A stretch of 64,000 nt of DNA from Polytrichum commune (lineage: Eukaryota > Streptophyta > Polytrichopsida > Polytrichales > Polytrichaceae), in the NCBI GenBank assembly GCA_950295325.1, contig OX485804.1, forward strand, positions 70,177,533-70,241,532, in the 5' to 3' direction. Below are positions 38,513 to 48,988 of the stretch, in pieces. Every line of letters begins with the position of its first letter. The first letter of the stretch is position 1. A program made the translations under genes and the position numbers. The notes under the pieces were generated by a model that was not told where the DNA came from, ran no database searches, and worked only from the letters and a program-made list of their open reading frames with translations.

Positions 38513-39216
38513 TCGTAAATTACTGCCATACTGATGTGCATGAATGAAGATGTGTTGCTGGATGCGTAGACAATAATGACATGTATTTACGAACGAACGT
38601 TCGTAAATTCCCGACCATCAGGTAACAATAGATACGGGTCAAATAAGTATGTATGATCCTCGAAGGCATATTTACGAACGCACGTTCGTAAATGACTGTC
38701 ATGGATTAAGTGCATGTGACTAACCATATGAGTACCTCAATCCAGAACATGCTCTCATGTGGGATTTACGAACGCACGTTCGTAAATTACCGACCAACAG
38801 GTACCAATAGACAAGGGTCAAATATATATGTATGAAACTCGAAGGCATATTTACGAACGCACGTTCGTAAATAAATGCCATGGATGATGTGCATGTGACT
38901 ATCCATGAGTAGCTCAATCCAAAACATGATCTCCTGTGGGATTTACGAACGCACGTTCGTAAATTACCGACCATCAGGTACCAATAGATAAGGGTCAAAT
39001 ATGTCTGCATGGTCCTCGAAGGCATATTTACGAACGCACGTTCGTAAATAACTGAGATGGATTACGTGCATGTGACTATCCATATGAGTAGCCCAATCCA
39101 GAACATGCTCTCATGTGGAATTTACGAACGCGCGTTCGTAAATCCTTGCCATGTCCAGGTCCGAATCGTTTGTCTAAACCTGAAGCTCTTCATCTTTACG
39201 AACGTGCGTTCGTAAA
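38423..39216. repeat. Palindrome cluster 1 (nine sites)
   Basis: Sites of 22 bp with core ACGAACGNNCGTTCGT and T/A-rich edges begin at 38423, 38586, 38671, 38765, 38850, 38942, 39027, 39121 and 39195. The central dinucleotide varies (GA, AA, CA, CG, TG). Each core has four CpGs arranged symmetrically. A degenerate site lies at 38142. The cluster sits 0.6-1.4 kb upstream of the transposase start. Confidence 0.95.
38586..39142 (+). repeat. ~178-bp tandem repeat carrying two palindromes per unit
   Basis: Corresponding sites are spaced 177-179 bp apart (38671, 38850, 39027 and 38765, 38942, 39121). Between palindromes the units share TGCATGTGACTA, CCAATCCAGAACATG and CTCGAAGGCATAT. About three units. 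Confidence 0.9.
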
Positions 39217-39229
39217 GTTCCGGTATTTA

Positions 39230-39480
39230 CGGCGGTATATGCGGTAGGTACAGCCTGTACTGTACCTGGGTGGTGTAGGGTTGGCGCACACGAAATGGCT
39301 TGAGCGCGTTCGGTGAGGTCTGTAGAGCGCACACTTGCATGTGCCGCTGAAAAGAGCTTTGTTGTGGGGGGAAGAGCTTTAAGTACTTCACCCCGCTGGT
39401 TCAAAATCCCTTGGATGCTTTTTAAAAAGCAGATTCCCGCCGCCTTCTTTGACCTAACAATCTCCCATTCCATCCATGCG
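39230..39480. other. Short non-repetitive tract inside the element
   Basis: An ORF of 99 codons exists on the minus strand (39473-39174) and reads as plausible protein in part (MEWEIVRSKKAAGICFLKS). A minus-strand TATA-like CTATTTATATAA lies at about 39484-39495, so a promoter and leader exon for the minus-strand transposase are possible. Unproven. Confidence 0.25.
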
Positions 39481-39599
39481 GAATTATATAAATAGCATTG
39501 TCATGTATGGAACATGCCTTGCATGCACGCCAACATATTGAAAATATATAAATCGGTTGCACACCTTAGTTGTGACCAAGGTCTCATCGAAATATATGT

Positions 39600-39605
39600 A
39601 TATAC

Positions 39606-39642
<37 letters not shown>

Positions 39643-39757
39643 ATGTCTAAATATGAAGATGGTTAACATTGAATATTTAATGATTTGCGACTAAGGTATG
39701 AAGTCCAAGTTAATTGACAATTGATGCCTAATAAAGTTATGAATGTCGAAGTCATAG

Positions 39758-39798
<41 letters not shown>

Positions 39799-39810
39799 CA
39801 ATGAGGTCAG
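39600..39810. repeat. TA and CA microsatellites
   Basis: An (AT)n run at about 39605-39640 and a second TA/CA run at about 39757-39802, separated by unique AT-rich sequence. Confidence 0.9.
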
Positions 39811-40778
39811 AGTGGCTAAGAAACATGTTGCGGACGCCCCTAAAATTATAGGTATCATATGTTTCACATCAAAAAATGACCGTAATATGGTCACCAAGTG
39901 CATGAATACAACTAAAAAATCGGGTTAATCCATAATGGCTTGCACTAGGGTAGATTGAGGACACTATGAACTAATTATACCTAATAATATATGTAAGTTA
40001 GGTCTTCTTTCAAATGGTATCTAGGTGTGAAAATAAGGAATTAAAATGGCATGAGTAGGAAGGATTAATCAATTTGTAATGCTGCATAGTATGATAGCGT
40101 AATGATCATTGAGACTTGAAACCATACTAGCTACCGTAACGTTGAATCATAGTTACAATTATTATGTGTTTGACGTCCTATTGGAAATTGAATTTTCGTC
40201 CACTTGTTGTAAGGGTACGGATACACATTGGTTAAATGTTTATTAGATCATTGGTGATATTTATAGTTGAATGCATTGTTCGATTGTTAGTTTAAGTTGA
40301 CACATGATTAAATGAGTTGAGGTCCTATTGGAAATAGACTTTTAGGGTTTGGGGAAATGCACTATTAATTTGGAATGGTGCATACAATAGTATGTACTTA
40401 CAATTAATATATGTTTTGCATCCTATGAGAAGGATGTGCATCATCATAGCTTAAAGTGTTGATATAAATTGAAGTCTTAAGACATGCATGTTATTATAAT
40501 AAGATCGTGGATTGTGTGATGAAATTTCACTCAGAACTATTAAGGTGAAAGTGGGAATATTTGAAATTTCACTTATCACTTAAACCAAAGTTTTATCTCA
40601 AATCTATTAATTTGGAATGTGAAATTGACAATTGCCATCATTATCAATTATTATAGTTGTTATGAACGGAATTAAGCATTCTCCATCCAACCAACATTGG
40701 TAGACCAATTTGACCTGCCCTCAGAAAACAACATGGCCACATATAAGAAAGGTTGGTAAGATAAAAAGATGCAAGGAT

Positions 40779-40850
40779 GTAGGGTTTAGGGTTTGCGGTT
40801 AGGGTTTAGGGTAAGGGTTTGGGGGTAGGGTTTAGGGGTTTAGGGTTTGT
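40779..40850 (+). repeat. Interstitial telomere-type repeats
   Basis: A degenerate run of TTTAGGG/TTAGGG units (AGGGTTTAGGGTTTGCGG...GGTTTAGGGTTTG). TTTAGGG is the common plant telomere repeat. It is internal to the 16.1-kb element, so it does not mark a chromosome end. Confidence 0.85.
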
Positions 40851-41439
40851 GAAAGTTGTGTATGTGGTATTTGGGTTTAGGTTTTAGATTGTTACTAGGA
40901 TACATTACACACACAAACAATATTGACTCCTCAAAAACCCTTGTAATTGCATTAACTTCATTCATCGCAAGCTCGTAGTTGATGCTAGCAAAATAGTTGA
41001 CCACTCCAGAAATGCATTAGTTCAAGCTAACACCTAATATTAGAACTTGAATTGACATCCTATCGTATAGCAACTCTGCGCAATCTCATATTATTATGAA
41101 TTCTTTTTTGCATGTAATATTTATTTGAGGAACCATCGAATTAATTGAAAGATATCTAGCTCTTACATAAACTATATTTTAAAACACCATATATATATCT
41201 TTGGGGGTGGATTCTACATTGACAACCTAGGGAGTGACATGCATTGTTTATTACGAATTAACTGAGCATATTTTCCTAAAATATGTTTACAAGGAATCCA
41301 AATGTAGAGGTACTAAGGAAATAAAACGAGTAAAATTCATGTATTTGAACTAAGCTTGTCAAGTTAATGCCTTAAACGCGTCCATTACATAAAAATATGT
41401 CAAAGCATGAGAATAACATGAAGGGTTCCAATATACAAC

Positions 41440-41635
41440 CATCTCCCATCTCCCATCGCATCCCATCCCATCCCATCCCTTCCCATCACCTCCCATACCA
41501 TCCCATCCCATCTCTCTCCCAACCCTAGCCAGTGGAGTTGTGCCACGTGGCAGGTGCTGGGAAACCCTAGCGGTGCACCTACCTCCCCGCGCCCCTTCCT
41601 CTTCTCCTCATTTGTCATTTCGAGGAGAGGAGGAG
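41440..41635 (+). promoter_or_regulatory. Promoter-like tract: CATCC repeats, G-box, telobox
   Basis: A run of CCCAT/CATCC units (41440-41515) is followed by a perfect G-box palindrome GCCACGTGGC (41542-41551), then AAACCCTAG (41562-41570, telobox type) and a C/T-rich stretch. In plants these motifs cluster in promoters of actively expressed genes. The cargo coding region begins 1.6 kb downstream. A transcription start is inferred, not seen. Confidence 0.4.
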
Positions 41636-41699
41636 CGGAGCGTTTAGAGAGCGAAGCTCTTGCTTTTTTTAGTCTTGAAGTTTTAAATTAGTTTTGTTG

Positions 41700-42030
41700 C
41701 AAGTTTTGAGAGATTTCAGATTGAGAGCTTGTGTGAAAGCTTTTGAGTTTGTGAAAGCTTGTGAGTTTGTGAAAGCTTTCAGTGTGAGAGTTTGTGAGTT
41801 TCAAAAGCTTGAGAGCTTGAGTAGGAAAGCTTCAGAGTTTCGGATTGAGAGCTTGAGGGTGATCTTTAGAAGCTTGAGAGTTTAAGGAAGCTTCAGAGTT
41901 GAAGCTTGAGAGTTTAAGGAAGCTTCAGAAGTGAAGCTTGAGAGTTTAGGGAAGCTTCAGAAGTGAAGCTTGAGAGTTTAGGGAAGCTTGAGAGTTTAGG
42001 GTTTGCTTAAGAGTTCAGAAGCTTGAGAGC
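41700..42030 (+). repeat. AAGCTT/GAGAGTTT short tandem repeats
   Basis: Imperfect repeats of GAAGCTTGAGAGTTTAGGGAAGCTTCAGA and shorter variants. It follows the promoter-like tract and could be part of a transcribed leader. Confidence 0.7.
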
Positions 42031-42514
42031 TACAAGGTTGTGAGTTTTGTGTACATAGGAGTATACTAGGGTTTGTATATAAGCTGTGAAGGCTTGAGGT
42101 CTGCATTAGAGAGTTATCTGAGTGTGCATTTGAAAGGCAATTGAGTGTGCAGTTGTGAGGATTTCTGGGATTTTCAGAAAGAGAAGAAGCAGGGATTGCA
42201 GTGTGCAGCATTTCAATGTAATTTGTTATCCTTTCCAACTCCTCTCACATTCTGAAAATGTTGCTTCTTGAATTCAATTTCTTTTGTTACATGCAATGTG
42301 AACTATCACTCTTTTCTTCATGTTTCATTCTGCATCTCATTCTGCATCTCAATTGCTTTATGATTGAAGAATTGCATCATTCTGACCAAAATTTTGCAGG
42401 CACGGCTGCAAGCAGAGTAACTAATAAGTGAGTTATATACATATACGTATATATACGTATTCGTATATACACGAATACATATATGTACGGACAGGGGATC
42501 CCAAAACCATCACA

Positions 42515-43146
42515 TATACGAACGCTCGTTCGTAAATGGACATACACTGCATACCCACCTCCATTTACGAACGCTCGTTCGTAAATGGACATACACTGCA
42601 TACCGAACCTCCATTTACGAACGTGCGTTCGTAAATACGCACTCCACGTTCTTTGAGATGATCTATATTTACGAACGCACGTTCGTAAATATACTCAAAA
42701 TATCACTCAGAAAGAACCCTAACTTAAATATGAACCTCTATGAATATCTAAAGAACAAATACAATTTTGCGAACACCAATAAGACAAATCACATGTACTT
42801 ACGAAAGATAAATCAACCAAATATCCGAAAAGATAGACCAAATGGACATACTTACGAACGCACGTTCGTAAATGAATCCAAACCTATAAAACCTATATCT
42901 TTTACGAACGATCGTTCGTAAAAATAACCAAATATATTACAAACACATTCATGACGAGTAGTCTCTTTGATCTTCATATCTTTTACGAACGCTCGTTCGT
43001 AAACTCAATACTAAAAATTTATATGATCTTGCAACCCCTCATTTACGAGCGAACGTTCGTAAATATAATTACATCAATTGCAAAGACGCATTAACACTGC
43101 GTAGTCTGTGGGATATGCATGTCACTTACGAACGTTCGTTCGTAAA
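42515..43146. repeat. Palindrome cluster 2 (nine sites), upstream of the cargo gene
   Basis: Sites start at 42515, 42564, 42614, 42668, 42851, 42901, 42982, 43042 and 43125; the last ends 29 bp before the chosen start codon. A splice-acceptor-like TTCTGTTGCAG directly precedes that ATG, so this cluster may lie in a 5' leader intron. Central dinucleotides here are CT, TG, CA, AT, AA and TT. Confidence 0.95.
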
Positions 43147-43174
43147 GTCACTAATTGTTTATATTCTGTTGCAG

Positions 43175-46100
43175 ATGGCAAGATCAAGCAGAAGCGCCAT
43201 TGAGATGTTCGCGGTGAAGGTCGATGGCCTCCCAGAGTCGGTGTTAGACGATAACGGCAACGACAACTATGTCCCCAAGGAAGACTTCATGGGGGAGTGG
43301 ATGGCACTGCCAGAGAAGATCGGGGACGGCCTCTTCTGCATGCGCTTCACCTACGAGCTGGAGACAAGACCGGACCAGCCCGAACAGTGGGTTCAAATGA
43401 AGACGTGGGAGATAGAGTCCATAGAGGCCCAGCGGGAGTATGTAATTTTGGACATGAAGAACAAGAAGGATCGTATCAACCTCTTGTTACATTTTCAGAA
43501 AAATACCTTCTCCTACCAATACGCCACCAATAACGTAGCGGAAGATGCCAAGCACTTCGACCTGGACGGCCTCTTCTCCAAATATGCGTTGAGCCCATAC
43601 TGGACTGCAAGGAAATTGAACGCCCTGGCATTGAACATCTCCAAATACAACAGTGTGGTCACTGAGGCAAACAAGAAGAAGAAGAGCCCCAGGAAACCAT
43701 CCACATCAGGGGCAGGAGGATCTAGAAGTGCACCCAGGCCTGTGCCTTCCGCTAGCAGGGCGACGGAGGGCCCCAGTAGACACTCCACGCCATCGAAGAG
43801 GACAAGGGAGGAGATGGAGAAATCGGGAGTAACGGAGACCGCAGAGGTGACCTCGCTTGTCGTAATGCCCACCCCCTTGAAAAAGGGTGAGAACCCTGAC
43901 GCTGTGAAGGCCACGAGGATCCTTCGAGACTTCAACAACTACTCGAAGGATTGCTGGCCCATGGGACGCCACTTCACATTCAACGTGGACTGCTTCAAGT
44001 GCGAGATGTCCCCCAACAAATGGGTGGTTCGCTCTCGCGAAAGCGGTGGTGTGAAGTGGCAGATAAATAATCTAATGAACAACGTCAAGTGGGACATGCA
44101 GACCGTCTGCGTCATGCCGAAGGGGCTGACATCCCGTCCGACGGAGAAGGACTGGCCACGGATCCAGAATGGAGAGTTCTGGATCATAGACGGCCAACAC
44201 AGCTTGGAGGCGTCCCAAATAATTCTCAAGGACGACAACTTCCAGCATGAGCTGAAGGAGGACTTGCGCTACTGGAAGGCGTTCTTGGTGTGGTCGGACG
44301 ATTGGGACAAGCTGCGGAAGATATCCACCTTCCTCAACTCCGGCAACAAAATCAAGGCCTTCGAGGCGTCGTGGGCAGCCAACATAGTGGCTGCAAGGGA
44401 CGTCTGGGTCGCCCACGGGTGCCCCCCTAAAGAAAGGGAGAACGCGAAGACGCCGTCTCCACAATGGAAGGTGAGTTTACGAACGAACGTTCGTAAATAT
44501 CTTTGACATTCAAATTTTCAAGTTCTTTGACATTCAAACTTACGAACGTGCGTTCGTATTTTGTGCGTTACTGATGTTTTTCTTGCTACAGGCATTCTGC
44601 GACGCGATGGTGGACAAGTTCTCCTCCATCGACATGAAGTCTACAACAACCAAGTCTGTCCTGGAGCTCAAGGGTGAGCTCCGCCTCATCTGTTGCAACA
44701 GGGACACTTGGGAGTTGTGGACACAATTTTTTGATGCGCACAGCTCGGGCGATCTGGTCAACCCCGACACCGAGGAGAAGTACAGCGCGGAGAAGACCGG
44801 GGAGGCCCCTCCACTACTGAGGGAGTTCTTCAGGTCCCTTCAAGGGTTAACAGAGTCCGAGTTGCAGAGGTGCGCGGTGCATCTTCTTGGGAACACTGTG
44901 GGAAGAACCATCCCATACCCGAAGATATTTTTGAAGAGGCCAAGACACAAGCCCGGCACGTATTCCATCAAGGAATGGTGCGAACACCGCAAGCTGAAGA
45001 CTGCTGCAATGAGGGAGTTGAGCGCCCTAATACCAGAGTACGCACTCATCCTAGCCGACGGGGACATTAATTGGGCCAGCTGGAAGATGTTCAAGGTCGA
45101 CTACAACATCTCCGGACCCTCAATGCGTTGTCTTGTCAAGGAGCACGCCTCCATTTTGAAGCAGAAGGGGAACAAGAGGACAAAGAAAACCGAGACGGAT
45201 CCCCAAGAGGTGGAGCAATACAGAAGCTTTTTGACGCGGAAGAGGTTGGCCACATTCGAAGGAGTGGCCAGATTTTGTCTGTTGACAAAAGGAGTGGAGA
45301 GGGTGACATTTTCCAAGTGGGACCGGACCATGAGCAGGGCCGAGGTGAGGGAGGATCGACGGGGGTGCCCATTTGCCCTGATCGATTTCAGGGGGATCCC
45401 CGGTGCGTCGAGGCAGGGGGGGAAGGACATACCTTTCTACGACCCCTTCATGGCCAAGTTCAAGGAGCACAAGTCTCCGGACATGAGGGAGCCTCACGTT
45501 TGGCTGTGGATAGTCGAGCAGGAGAAGCTCTCTGCTGTAGTCGACCTGTACGAGAAGTCGATCAAATTTGAGTACAGCATCTTCCACAGCACTTACGTGC
45601 CCGCCAAGACGGAAGGGATCGTGGCCATCAACGAGGCCAGGGGGAACAAACAGGTGGGGGCGGTCAGCCTCGTCTTCTTGACGTACAACGCGCTGCGGAA
45701 TGGGCGAGCCCCTGTCAAGGCGAACACTACGTTCAAGAAGATCTACAGCATCCCCCATCCCCCTCCCAAGGATCTGCTGCAGGAGACCTTGTACACTGTC
45801 TTCCCGGCGATGGAACTCAGGTTGGAGTTCTACGTCTCCGTTTTGCAGAGCGTGGCAATAAGCGGAGAGACCGTGTACAACGTTTGTGGCGGCAGCAAGT
45901 TCATGTACGCTGCGATGGTAAGCTCTCCAACTAATATTTACGAACGCTCGTTCGTAAAGTTCACCTCAACTTGTCTTGGGTTTGATGACATTGTTTCTCG
46001 TCGTTGATGTTTACGAACGCACGTTCGTATTTTCTAACGTATTTGCTTGAATCTCAGATGCTGGGGCTGGTCGTCAACAGCTTCATTGAAGCCATCGACG

Positions 46101-48877
46101 AGGAGGACTTCCACGTGCACAGGGCGAAGGCCTCCACGATGGACCTGGAGGACATGTCCCTCCCGAGGACGGACATCAACATGCCCGTCGACGAAGGCAT
46201 GCCCGCCATGGAGACGGACGACGACGAGCCCGCGCCCTCCTACAACGTCGAGGCGATCCTCCGATCCTTGGACGTCACTCCTCTCCGCATTTTGGCGCCG
46301 TCGGGAAATCCATCCGACGTGCAAGGGACTCCGGGTGGATACACGGGGTCGTCGGCGGGGACAACCCAAGATGTCCTCCCCGCGAGAACGTCTGGAGCGG
46401 AGGCATTCGGCACTCCCGGGGGATGCTCGACATCCGTGTCGCCCAGGCCGATCGTGGTTCCCAAGATGGAGAACCTCGACCTTCTGGACCAACGGTCCCG
46501 ACCGACGTTGGACCAGTACCGCAACACGAGGCGGAGGATGAAGAAGACCCCCTACGTGGAGCTGCCTCCGGGGGCAATCATCGAGGTCTCCGATGAGGAC
46601 GAGGGCGACATGGAGATCATGGTCGAGCTGGGGGTAGACTTCGACAAGAACAAGCGGGTCAAGGAGGAGGCGTTGTCCGTCGCCGAGCTTAACGCCAAGC
46701 TCGAGCAAAAGATGAAGGAGGACATGGCGAAGGCGGCAGAGGAGAATGCCAAGAAAATGTTCGCAATTCAGGAGGAGCTGAGGCAGTCGAACGAGAAGAC
46801 GGACGCCATCCTCGCCATGCTCCAGCGTATGCAGAGCTTCTCGGCGCCCCCCCAGCCGGCCTACCCCTTCACTGGAGGATACCCCTCCCAATCCCCTCCA
46901 CCGGGCATGTTCACCGGAGGGCCTTCCCGCCAGCAGGCGCCCCACCCCACGCCTGTTGGCACTCCTCCGCCACCAGAGGTTCCCTCGACCACCTCCCACG
47001 ATGCTGTGGCGGCGGCCATCCAGGAGGACGAGGATTTACGAACGCGCGTTCGTGAATCTTCAGGTCCTCCAGTCCTCACCCCTCCCCCTTCAAGGGTAGG
47101 ACTGCCCTCATACACCGATGCATCGTCTTTCACCGTCGTCCCCAGGGTAGTAGACAGACATGGCGATGACTCTGCGCGACACACTGACATGGTCATTGTG
47201 GAGGACACGCAGGGGAGCCCCAATGACGCACCAGGGGTGCATGGGATGGACGTGGAAGAAACCCATGCGGCGTGGATGGAGGATGTCAGGATGGACGCGC
47301 TCGACCTGGGCGCCGAGGAAGAAGACGCGCTGCGCATCCAGGCGACACAGGCCTCTCAACCGGAGCGTGAGGCAGAGGCCATGGAGACAGAGGCGGCTGC
47401 AGCTGTGGAGGTTACGAACGCGCGTTCGTTAATCGTTGAGGAGGGACCTGCTGCTCGGTCCAGCGCCGCTACCCCTCCCCCCGATGACGAGGTAACTCTC
47501 CTCTGAGAATACCATTTTTTAACGAACGCGCGTTCGTAACCTCTCTAACATCGCGATGTTTTTATCTTCATCGACATCCAGTGGCCTTGCGAGAGCCCTC
47601 TTCAGCGGTCCCCCTTAGGGCCGAACAGTTTTGTAGGACACGGCATCATTTTGCCTTAGGAAAATGTGATAGACTATCACGTGAGAAATGTAAATATTCA
47701 ACGGATTAATATATGAGCCTATGTTATCTGCATCGCGTTGCTTCAAATTCTCTGCCCTCGACCCCTTCTCGTATGTTGTATATGTTGATGAGATTATGTT
47801 GATTCTTGCATACCCACCTCATTCGCGAACGCTCGTTCGTGAAAGGCTGCGACCCACTGTCCACCTCATTCGCGAACGACCGCTCGTAAATGTACGTGTA
47901 GCCGCGCTCACGAACGAGCGCTCGTAAATGATGCGCACCGCCCCCGCAGCCTTCATTCACGAACGCTTGTTCGCAAGTGTGCCCTTGAGCACATTTTCCT
48001 TGCACTCTCCTCACTTCCTCGTCTTTCCCCATAATGCACCGTCTTCATTTTCTACGCAAAATTTCATTATTGGATCATAGAATTAAACTAGTCGCGTTGT
48101 TCATCACAGGACCCCCCGGAGATTGGTCGCAACCCCTCTACCAGTGGACCTCCCACCCGGAACAAACCTTTCATCGTTTTTGACCTCAACGGGGTGTTGT
48201 GTCACACCCAACACATCCCAAGGGTCCCCACGCGTCCCTTCCGTCACCCCGACGAAAGGGACTACGACGGCGAGCTCGACACCCTCATTAACCGCAAGGC
48301 TGTCCGCGCCCGTCCCGGCTTGCGTGACTTCCTTCGCGAGGTGGTCGAGTTCGCTCACGTCATTGTGTGGAGCTCCATGGTCATGGAGAACACCGAGCCC
48401 ATCGTCCACTTCTTATTCCGTGATCTCCCGAGCCCTTGCCTCGTCCTCGGCCAAGAGGACTGCGACGAGCTGCTCGACGAGAAAGGTCAACCGGTGCCCA
48501 AGTTTGGCGGTCGGGGCGGAGGACAACAGTTCCTCAAGGTCCTCCGCTCGAGACTCTGGCGAGGCGTCCCCCGTCTGCAAGGGACGCCGCACGGGTGGTG
48601 GCCGACTCCAGAGAACACCGTCCTCATCGACGACAGCCCCACCAAGAGCGTCTTGAACCCCCCGGGCAACGTCATCTTCCCGGACACTTGGACCGGCGAT
48701 AGGCAAGACACATTTTTGGTCGATAGGCTAGCCCCCTACCTTAGAAGGCTCGTGCTCCACGCCGGTAGCATCCCATTTTTTGTTAGGTCCAACCCCTTCG
48801 GCAATGCGGCGCTAAGCCCCCGCGATAATGTATTCAAGAGCATCATGAGGCTCGCCAAACTCAATAAATTGATTTGA
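43175..48877 (+). CDS. Cargo protein: ParB/DGQHR-like, methyltransferase-like, coiled coil, FCP1-like
   Basis: Exons 43175-44470, 44592-45917, 46058-47491 and 48110-48877 join in phase 0 at GT..AG sites to give 1607 aa. ATG 43175 is used because it follows a CAG acceptor and begins good coding sequence. Residues 339-343 are DGQHS, with FLNSGNKIKAFEA at about 386-398, as in the ParB/DGQHR fold. Residues about 690-880 resemble a beta-type DNA methyltransferase: CPFALIDFRGIPGA (DFRG 697-700 where DPPY/W is usual), VWLWIVEQ (735-742) and GETVYNVCGGSKFMYAAM (857-874), continuing MLGL across the splice. A charged coiled coil covers about 1082-1136. The C-terminus is FCP1-like. The methyltransferase is probably catalytically altered. 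Joining exon 4 is likely but not certain; a short alternative last exon (47582-47659) would end the protein before it. Confidence 0.65.
44476..44560. repeat. Two palindromes in cargo intron 1
   Basis: Sites at 44476-44497 and 44539-44560 fill much of the 121-bp intron (44471-44591). The first begins five bases after the GTGAG donor. Confidence 0.95.
45937..46031. repeat. Two palindromes in cargo intron 2
   Basis: Sites at 45937-45958 and 46010-46031 within the 140-bp intron (45918-46057). Same two-site arrangement as intron 1. Confidence 0.95.
47035..47056. repeat. Palindrome inside coding exon 3 (first)
   Basis: Core ACGAACGCGCGTTCGT in frame, encoding DLRTRVRES. The last bases are changed to GTGAA; the plain palindrome would also be open in this frame. 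Confidence 0.9.
47411..47432. repeat. Palindrome inside coding exon 3 (second)
   Basis: Core ACGAACGCGCGTTCGT in frame, encoding VTNARSLI. Edges are GTT and TAA rather than TTT and AAA, so the outer palindrome is reduced here. Confidence 0.9.
47519..47977. repeat. Five palindromes in cargo intron 3
   Basis: Sites at 47519, 47822, 47869, 47907 and 47956 within 47492-48109. The last four are more diverged (for example CGCGAACG and CGCTCGTAA variants). Confidence 0.85.
47582..47659 (+). CDS. Alternative short last exon of the cargo gene
   Basis: After the acceptor CATCCAG, phase-0 reading gives WPCESPLQRSPLGPNSF and stops at TAG 47657-47659. Using it would release the ParB/methyltransferase part without the FCP1-like domain. 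The relic copy near 38190 has CATCCGG at this place, so its acceptor is destroyed. Speculative. Confidence 0.3.
   Translation, partial: WPCESPLQRSPLGPNSFVGHGIILP
48110..48877 (+). CDS. FCP1/SCP-type HAD phosphatase-like domain exon
   Basis: The 255-residue exon after TTCATCACAG reads KPFIVFDLNGVLCHT, VRARPGLRDFLREV, HVIVWSSM, TVLIDDSPTKSV and ends LAKLNKLI. These are the HAD motifs in order: motif I normally DxDxT/V, here D-L-N-G-V with the second Asp replaced by Asn; motif II Ser in VWSS; motif IV DD. FCP1-homology proteins act on phosphoserine in nuclear proteins; many plant relatives also have DLNG, so activity is uncertain. There is no in-exon ATG before the domain, which supports splicing to an upstream exon. 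It is the fourth phase-0 unit of the cargo gene. Confidence 0.75.
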   Translation, partial: DPPEIGRNPSTSGPPTRNKPFIVFDLNGVLCHTQHIPRVPTRPFRHPDERDYDGELDTLINRKAVRARPGLRDFLREVVEFAHVIVWSSMVMENTEPIVHFLFRDLPSPCLVLGQEDCDELLDEKGQPVPKFGGRGGGQQFLKVLRSRLWRGVPRLQGTPHGWWPTPENTVLIDDSPTKSVLNPPGNVIFPDTWTGDRQDTFLVDRLAPYLRRLVLHAGSIPFFVRSNPFGNAALSPRDNVFKSIMRLAKLNKLI

Positions 48878-48988
48878 AATGCCTCCATGTCTTTGCTTGT
48901 ATCATGTGGTTCACATTTACTAATGCTTGCTTCGTTTTTGGATGTCTTTTGTTGTTGTGATTGTTGTTGTTGTTGTTCTTGCCCATAG

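Noticed and set aside
40779..40850. Chromosome end (telomere)
   Set aside because: The run is short and degenerate and lies inside a bounded transposon with sequence continuing on both sides.
38423..43146. CRISPR-like array of regularly spaced palindromes
   Set aside because: Plant nuclear context with introns, spacing is irregular outside the 178-bp units, and spacers are themselves repeated.
45071..45758. Long overlapping ORFs in other frames over cargo exon 2 (for example 45071-45571 plus and 45120-45758 minus)
   Set aside because: Shadows of the cargo exon; they lack splice logic and domain similarity.
46034..46999. 321-codon minus-strand ORF
   Set aside because: Antisense to GC-rich exon 3; Arg/Gly/Leu-rich shadow translation.
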